15,118 nt of DNA from an uncultured Eubacteriales bacterium (GTDB taxonomy: Bacteria > Bacillota > Clostridia > Oscillospirales > Acutalibacteraceae): assembly GCA_934615635.1 (NCBI GenBank), contig CAKTTT010000041.1, forward strand, positions 1 to 15,118, in the 5' to 3' direction. The translations under genes and the position numbers were made by a program. Of the stretch, positions 13,460 to 15,118 are shown in pieces. Each line of letters starts with the position of its first letter. Position 1 is the first letter of the stretch. The notes beneath the pieces are model-generated. The model was given only the letters and a program-made list of their open reading frames with translations. It did no database searches and had not been told where the DNA came from.

Positions 13460-14761
13460 TCAGCTTTCGTACAGTTCCTTAATTTTCGCATCCACCTTGG
13501 GGGAGAGCTCCGCCGCAATGGTTTCCCAGGGCTCGCCGTTCAGCGGACGGGACCAGAGATCGCCCCAGTAATCGCCCATATTGAAGGCCTCCCAATTGCG
13601 CAGCACGCCCACCAGGTTGTTGCTCTTCTCATACTGCTTCTGCAGCTCCATGGTCCAGAAGCCGTTTTCGATGTCGCTTTCATATATGTTCTCTCTATAC
13701 TCATCCGAACGGATGACATACGCGTACACGTTGCAGCAAGCAATCGCCCCCTGCAGGTTGGGCGCGCCCTTGGAAATGTAGAAACCGCCGCCCTCCATCT
13801 CCGTATAATACTGATCCGCGTCCGGATCCCGGGGCAGCGGGGCCACGCCCAGATTGTCCGCCTTGATCATCTTGACGCACCACTCCCGCGCCAGCCCCCG
13901 ATGCGCCACGCACATCGCCACGCTGCCGTCTCCGAAGGCTTTGAAGGGATCCGGGGACATGGTGCCGCTTTGCCTGAGCTTCATGTTATACGCCACCGCC
14001 CGCGCCACCTCCGGGCTGCCGATGTTGTTGCGGGCGGTGCCGTCCGGCATGAAGGTGATCAGATGCTTGCCGGTGGTAAACAACAGCAGCTCGGGTTCCC
14101 CGAAGGAGAGGCCGTACTGCTCGGGCGTACCGTCGCGATTGCTGTCCAAGGTGAGATTCTGAGCGACCTCCAGCATCTTGTCCCAATCCCATTCGCCCTG
14201 GTCGAACAGGTCGGCGGGGTAGGTCTCCCCCGCTTCGTCGAACATGGACTTGTTGTAATACACCATGATCTGCTTGGCGAAGCCGGGGACGACATAATAC
14301 CGCTGCCCGTTCCAAAGGAACTGCTCGTTGCTCGCCGCCACCTCCGACCACAGCGGCACGCTCATATCCACATCGATGGGCTGTACATAGCCGTTTTTGA
14401 TCAAAGCGGGAGAGAAGGTGTCCCAATAGATATCGAAATACTCATTGGACATGACCGAGTTGATGAATCGTGTCCGCTGCTCGGTGGGGCCGACGTTGAC
14501 GATCTCCAGATCATCGATGCCGTATTCGCTTTTCAGGTATTTCTCCGCAAACTTCATCACGCCCGCATTGGGATTGAGAAACCGCAGCTTTTTGCTGGTG
14601 ATTTCCAGCTTGGGCAATTGCAGATCCGTCGTGGGATTCGTATCCGCGCCGGAAGAGGTTCCGCTTTCCGTCCCGCCCGGCTGGCAGCCGGCCAGGCTTG
14701 CCAAGAGCAGCAACGCTCCGCATAAGGAAGAAACCCGTTTCATCGCCCGTCCCTTTTTCAT
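13460..14761 (-). CDS. ABC transporter sugar-binding lipoprotein (extracellular solute-binding family 1)
   Basis: 433-aa extracellular solute-binding protein that captures a carbohydrate for an ABC importer. The N-terminus is a lipoprotein signal: basic MKKGRAMKR, hydrophobic core, lipobox LAGC with acylated Cys26, then a Gly/Ser/Thr-rich linker (27-45). The body has family-1 features: FAEKYLKSEYGI (71-82), FDIYWDTFSPALIKNGYVQPID (109-130), VPGFAKQIMVYYNKSMFDEAG (158-178), WDWDKMLEVAQNLT (191-204) and a calcium-loop-like DSNRDGTPEQYG (206-217). The ATG 14761 has GGGGGAG 6 nt upstream; a second in-frame ATG at 14743 is possible. A longer frame back to 15088 would overlap the divergent regulator and promoters. 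It heads the operon, yet no permease or ATPase gene follows. Confidence 0.94.
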   Translation of the reverse strand: MKKGRAMKRVSSLCGALLLLASLAGCQPGGTESGTSSGADTNPTTDLQLPKLEITSKKLRFLNPNAGVMKFAEKYLKSEYGIDDLEIVNVGPTEQRTRFINSVMSNEYFDIYWDTFSPALIKNGYVQPIDVDMSVPLWSEVAASNEQFLWNGQRYYVVPGFAKQIMVYYNKSMFDEAGETYPADLFDQGEWDWDKMLEVAQNLTLDSNRDGTPEQYGLSFGEPELLLFTTGKHLITFMPDGTARNNIGSPEVARAVAYNMKLRQSGTMSPDPFKAFGDGSVAMCVAHRGLAREWCVKMIKADNLGVAPLPRDPDADQYYTEMEGGGFYISKGAPNLQGAIACCNVYAYVIRSDEYRENIYESDIENGFWTMELQKQYEKSNNLVGVLRNWEAFNMGDYWGDLWSRPLNGEPWETIAAELSPKVDAKIKELYES

Positions 14762-14787
14762 AGACCGCTCCCCCATTCTTTCCAAAT

Positions 14788-14809
14788 ATTGTCTGTGTAT
14801 TGTCCGTGT
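14788..14809. repeat. Tandem 11-bp repeats before the sugar operon (possible regulator site)
   Basis: ATTGTCTGTGT (14788-14798) and ATTGTCCGTGT (14799-14809) are head to tail with 10 of 11 identical, one helical turn apart. A third copy, GTTGCCTGTGT, lies at 14875-14885 near the regulator start. Spaced direct repeats like these are typical of AraC-type binding sites. Confidence 0.5.
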
Positions 14810-14818
14810 CCTTTCGGC

Positions 14819-14847
14819 TTGACGCCTTACGCCTTTTACTATATACT
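14819..14847 (+). promoter_or_regulatory. Promoter of the AraC-type regulator gene
   Basis: TTGACG (14819-14824), 17-nt spacer, TATACT (14842-14847). Predicted transcription start is near 14854, about 70 nt before the TTG. A weaker TATAGT on the opposite strand (14843-14838) may serve the sugar operon. Confidence 0.7.
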
Positions 14848-14857
14848 GGAATCCAGT
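14845..14857. promoter_or_regulatory. Small palindrome at the regulator transcription start
   Basis: ACTGGA-A-TCCAGT overlaps the end of the -10 and the expected start of transcription, a typical position for a repressor or autoregulator site. Confidence 0.4.
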
Positions 14858-14874
14858 CAGATGCCATACCGAAT

Positions 14875-14889
14875 GTTGCCTGTGTATTG
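14875..14889. repeat. Third copy of the 11-bp repeat in the regulator leader
   Basis: TTGCCTGTGTATTG (14876-14889) matches TTGTCTGTGTATTG at 14789-14802 in 13 of 14 positions, 87 bp apart. The two sites bracket the divergent promoter region. Confidence 0.45.
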
Positions 14890-14923
14890 CACAATATTGC
14901 CTTTTTTCCAGGAGGGATTTGCC

Positions 14924-15118
14924 TTGGACTTTTCCTACTATGAACGGCACCCGGGGCTGGATCCGGAGCTTCCCTTGATTTTTAACCGCATGGGGAGCGC
15001 GCCCCCGGCCCGGCCCTTGGAGGGCCATCCGGGGCTGCATTGGCACGAAAGCTTGGAAATCCTCCACTTTGTCAGCGGAACAGGCCATGTGATCTGCGGA
15101 TTGACCGCCGTTCCCGTC
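14924..15118 (+). CDS. AraC-type transcriptional regulator, N-terminal sensor domain (runs off the window)
   Basis: The first 65 codons are open to the end of the window. The segment GLHWHESLEILHFVSGTGHVI (37-57) carries the His-x-His...Glu pattern of the AraC-family N-terminal cupin that senses a sugar (His39, His41, Glu45). The helix-turn-helix half lies beyond the window, so the class is inferred from the cupin and from the position divergent to a sugar operon. The start is TTG 14924, 7 nt after AGGAGGG (14910-14916); no ATG or GTG is placed as well. It is expected to control the divergent solute-binding protein operon, and probably itself, through the repeats at 14788-14809 and 14875-14889. 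Confidence 0.75.
   Translation, partial: MDFSYYERHPGLDPELPLIFNRMGSAPPARPLEGHPGLHWHESLEILHFVSGTGHVICGLTAVPV

Noticed and set aside
13901..14725. Plus-strand open frame of 274 codons opposite the binding protein
   Set aside because: Shadow of a gene with clear lipobox and family motifs.
14762..15088. N-terminal extension of the binding protein to 15088
   Set aside because: It would bury the lipoprotein signal peptide inside the protein and overlap the divergent regulator and promoters.
1..15118. CRISPR array, insertion sequence or rRNA
   Set aside because: No regularly spaced repeats, transposase-like frame, terminal inverted repeats or rRNA-like sequence seen on either strand.

Overview
The window looks like chromosome from a high-GC member of the Clostridia, probably a gut Oscillospiraceae-type Firmicute. 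The grounds are strong AGGAGG-type ribosome binding sites, frequent TTG and GTG starts, sigma-A-type TTGNNN/TATNNT promoters, short poly-T intrinsic terminators, an encoded CCA on the tRNA, and families typical of Clostridia (DegV, YifB/ComM, a FeoB-associated Cys-rich peptide, an ECF S component). Genus is not assignable from the sequence alone.

Layout. 1-2140: a membrane-anchored coiled-coil polysaccharide deacetylase (-) faces away from a DegV lipid-binding protein (+), each with its own promoter; the DegV gene ends in a strong terminator. 2144-3034: about 0.9 kb of GC-rich sequence with no gene I can support. 3035-5348: a FeoB-associated-type small membrane protein, then YifB/ComM AAA+ ATPase plus a Dabb-domain protein in one transcription unit, closed by a 25-bp perfect hairpin that also serves the convergent Usp-domain gene (5406-5837, -). 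6081-6874: a stand-alone ECF transporter S component with promoter and terminator. 7018-7102: tRNA-Leu(UAG).

Immediately 3' of the tRNA the base composition drops: a hand count gives 22 G/C in 7441-7500 against 37 in 3541-3600. The AT-rich segment, about 2 kb, carries an unrecognised 371-aa protein with a C-terminal five-cysteine cluster and a divergent pair of small putative DNA-binding proteins (RHH-like and Cro/CI-like) around a 22-bp perfect palindrome. It is bracketed by imperfect direct repeats at about 7127-7180 and 9197-9249, so it reads as a small insertion beside a tRNA gene; no integrase is visible. After it come a class I methyltransferase and a GyrI-like ligand-binding protein (9349-10824), then about 0.7 kb without a supportable gene.

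11516-15118: a carbohydrate locus. A lipoprotein solute-binding protein, a xylose-isomerase-like TIM barrel and a Gfo/Idh/MocA dehydrogenase form a tight minus-strand operon ending in a 17-bp terminator. A divergent AraC-type regulator starts at 14924 and runs off the window. The control region holds 11-bp direct repeats and a small palindrome. The operon would bind a sugar or polyol outside the cell and convert it by oxidation and isomerisation inside, but it contains no permease or ATPase genes.
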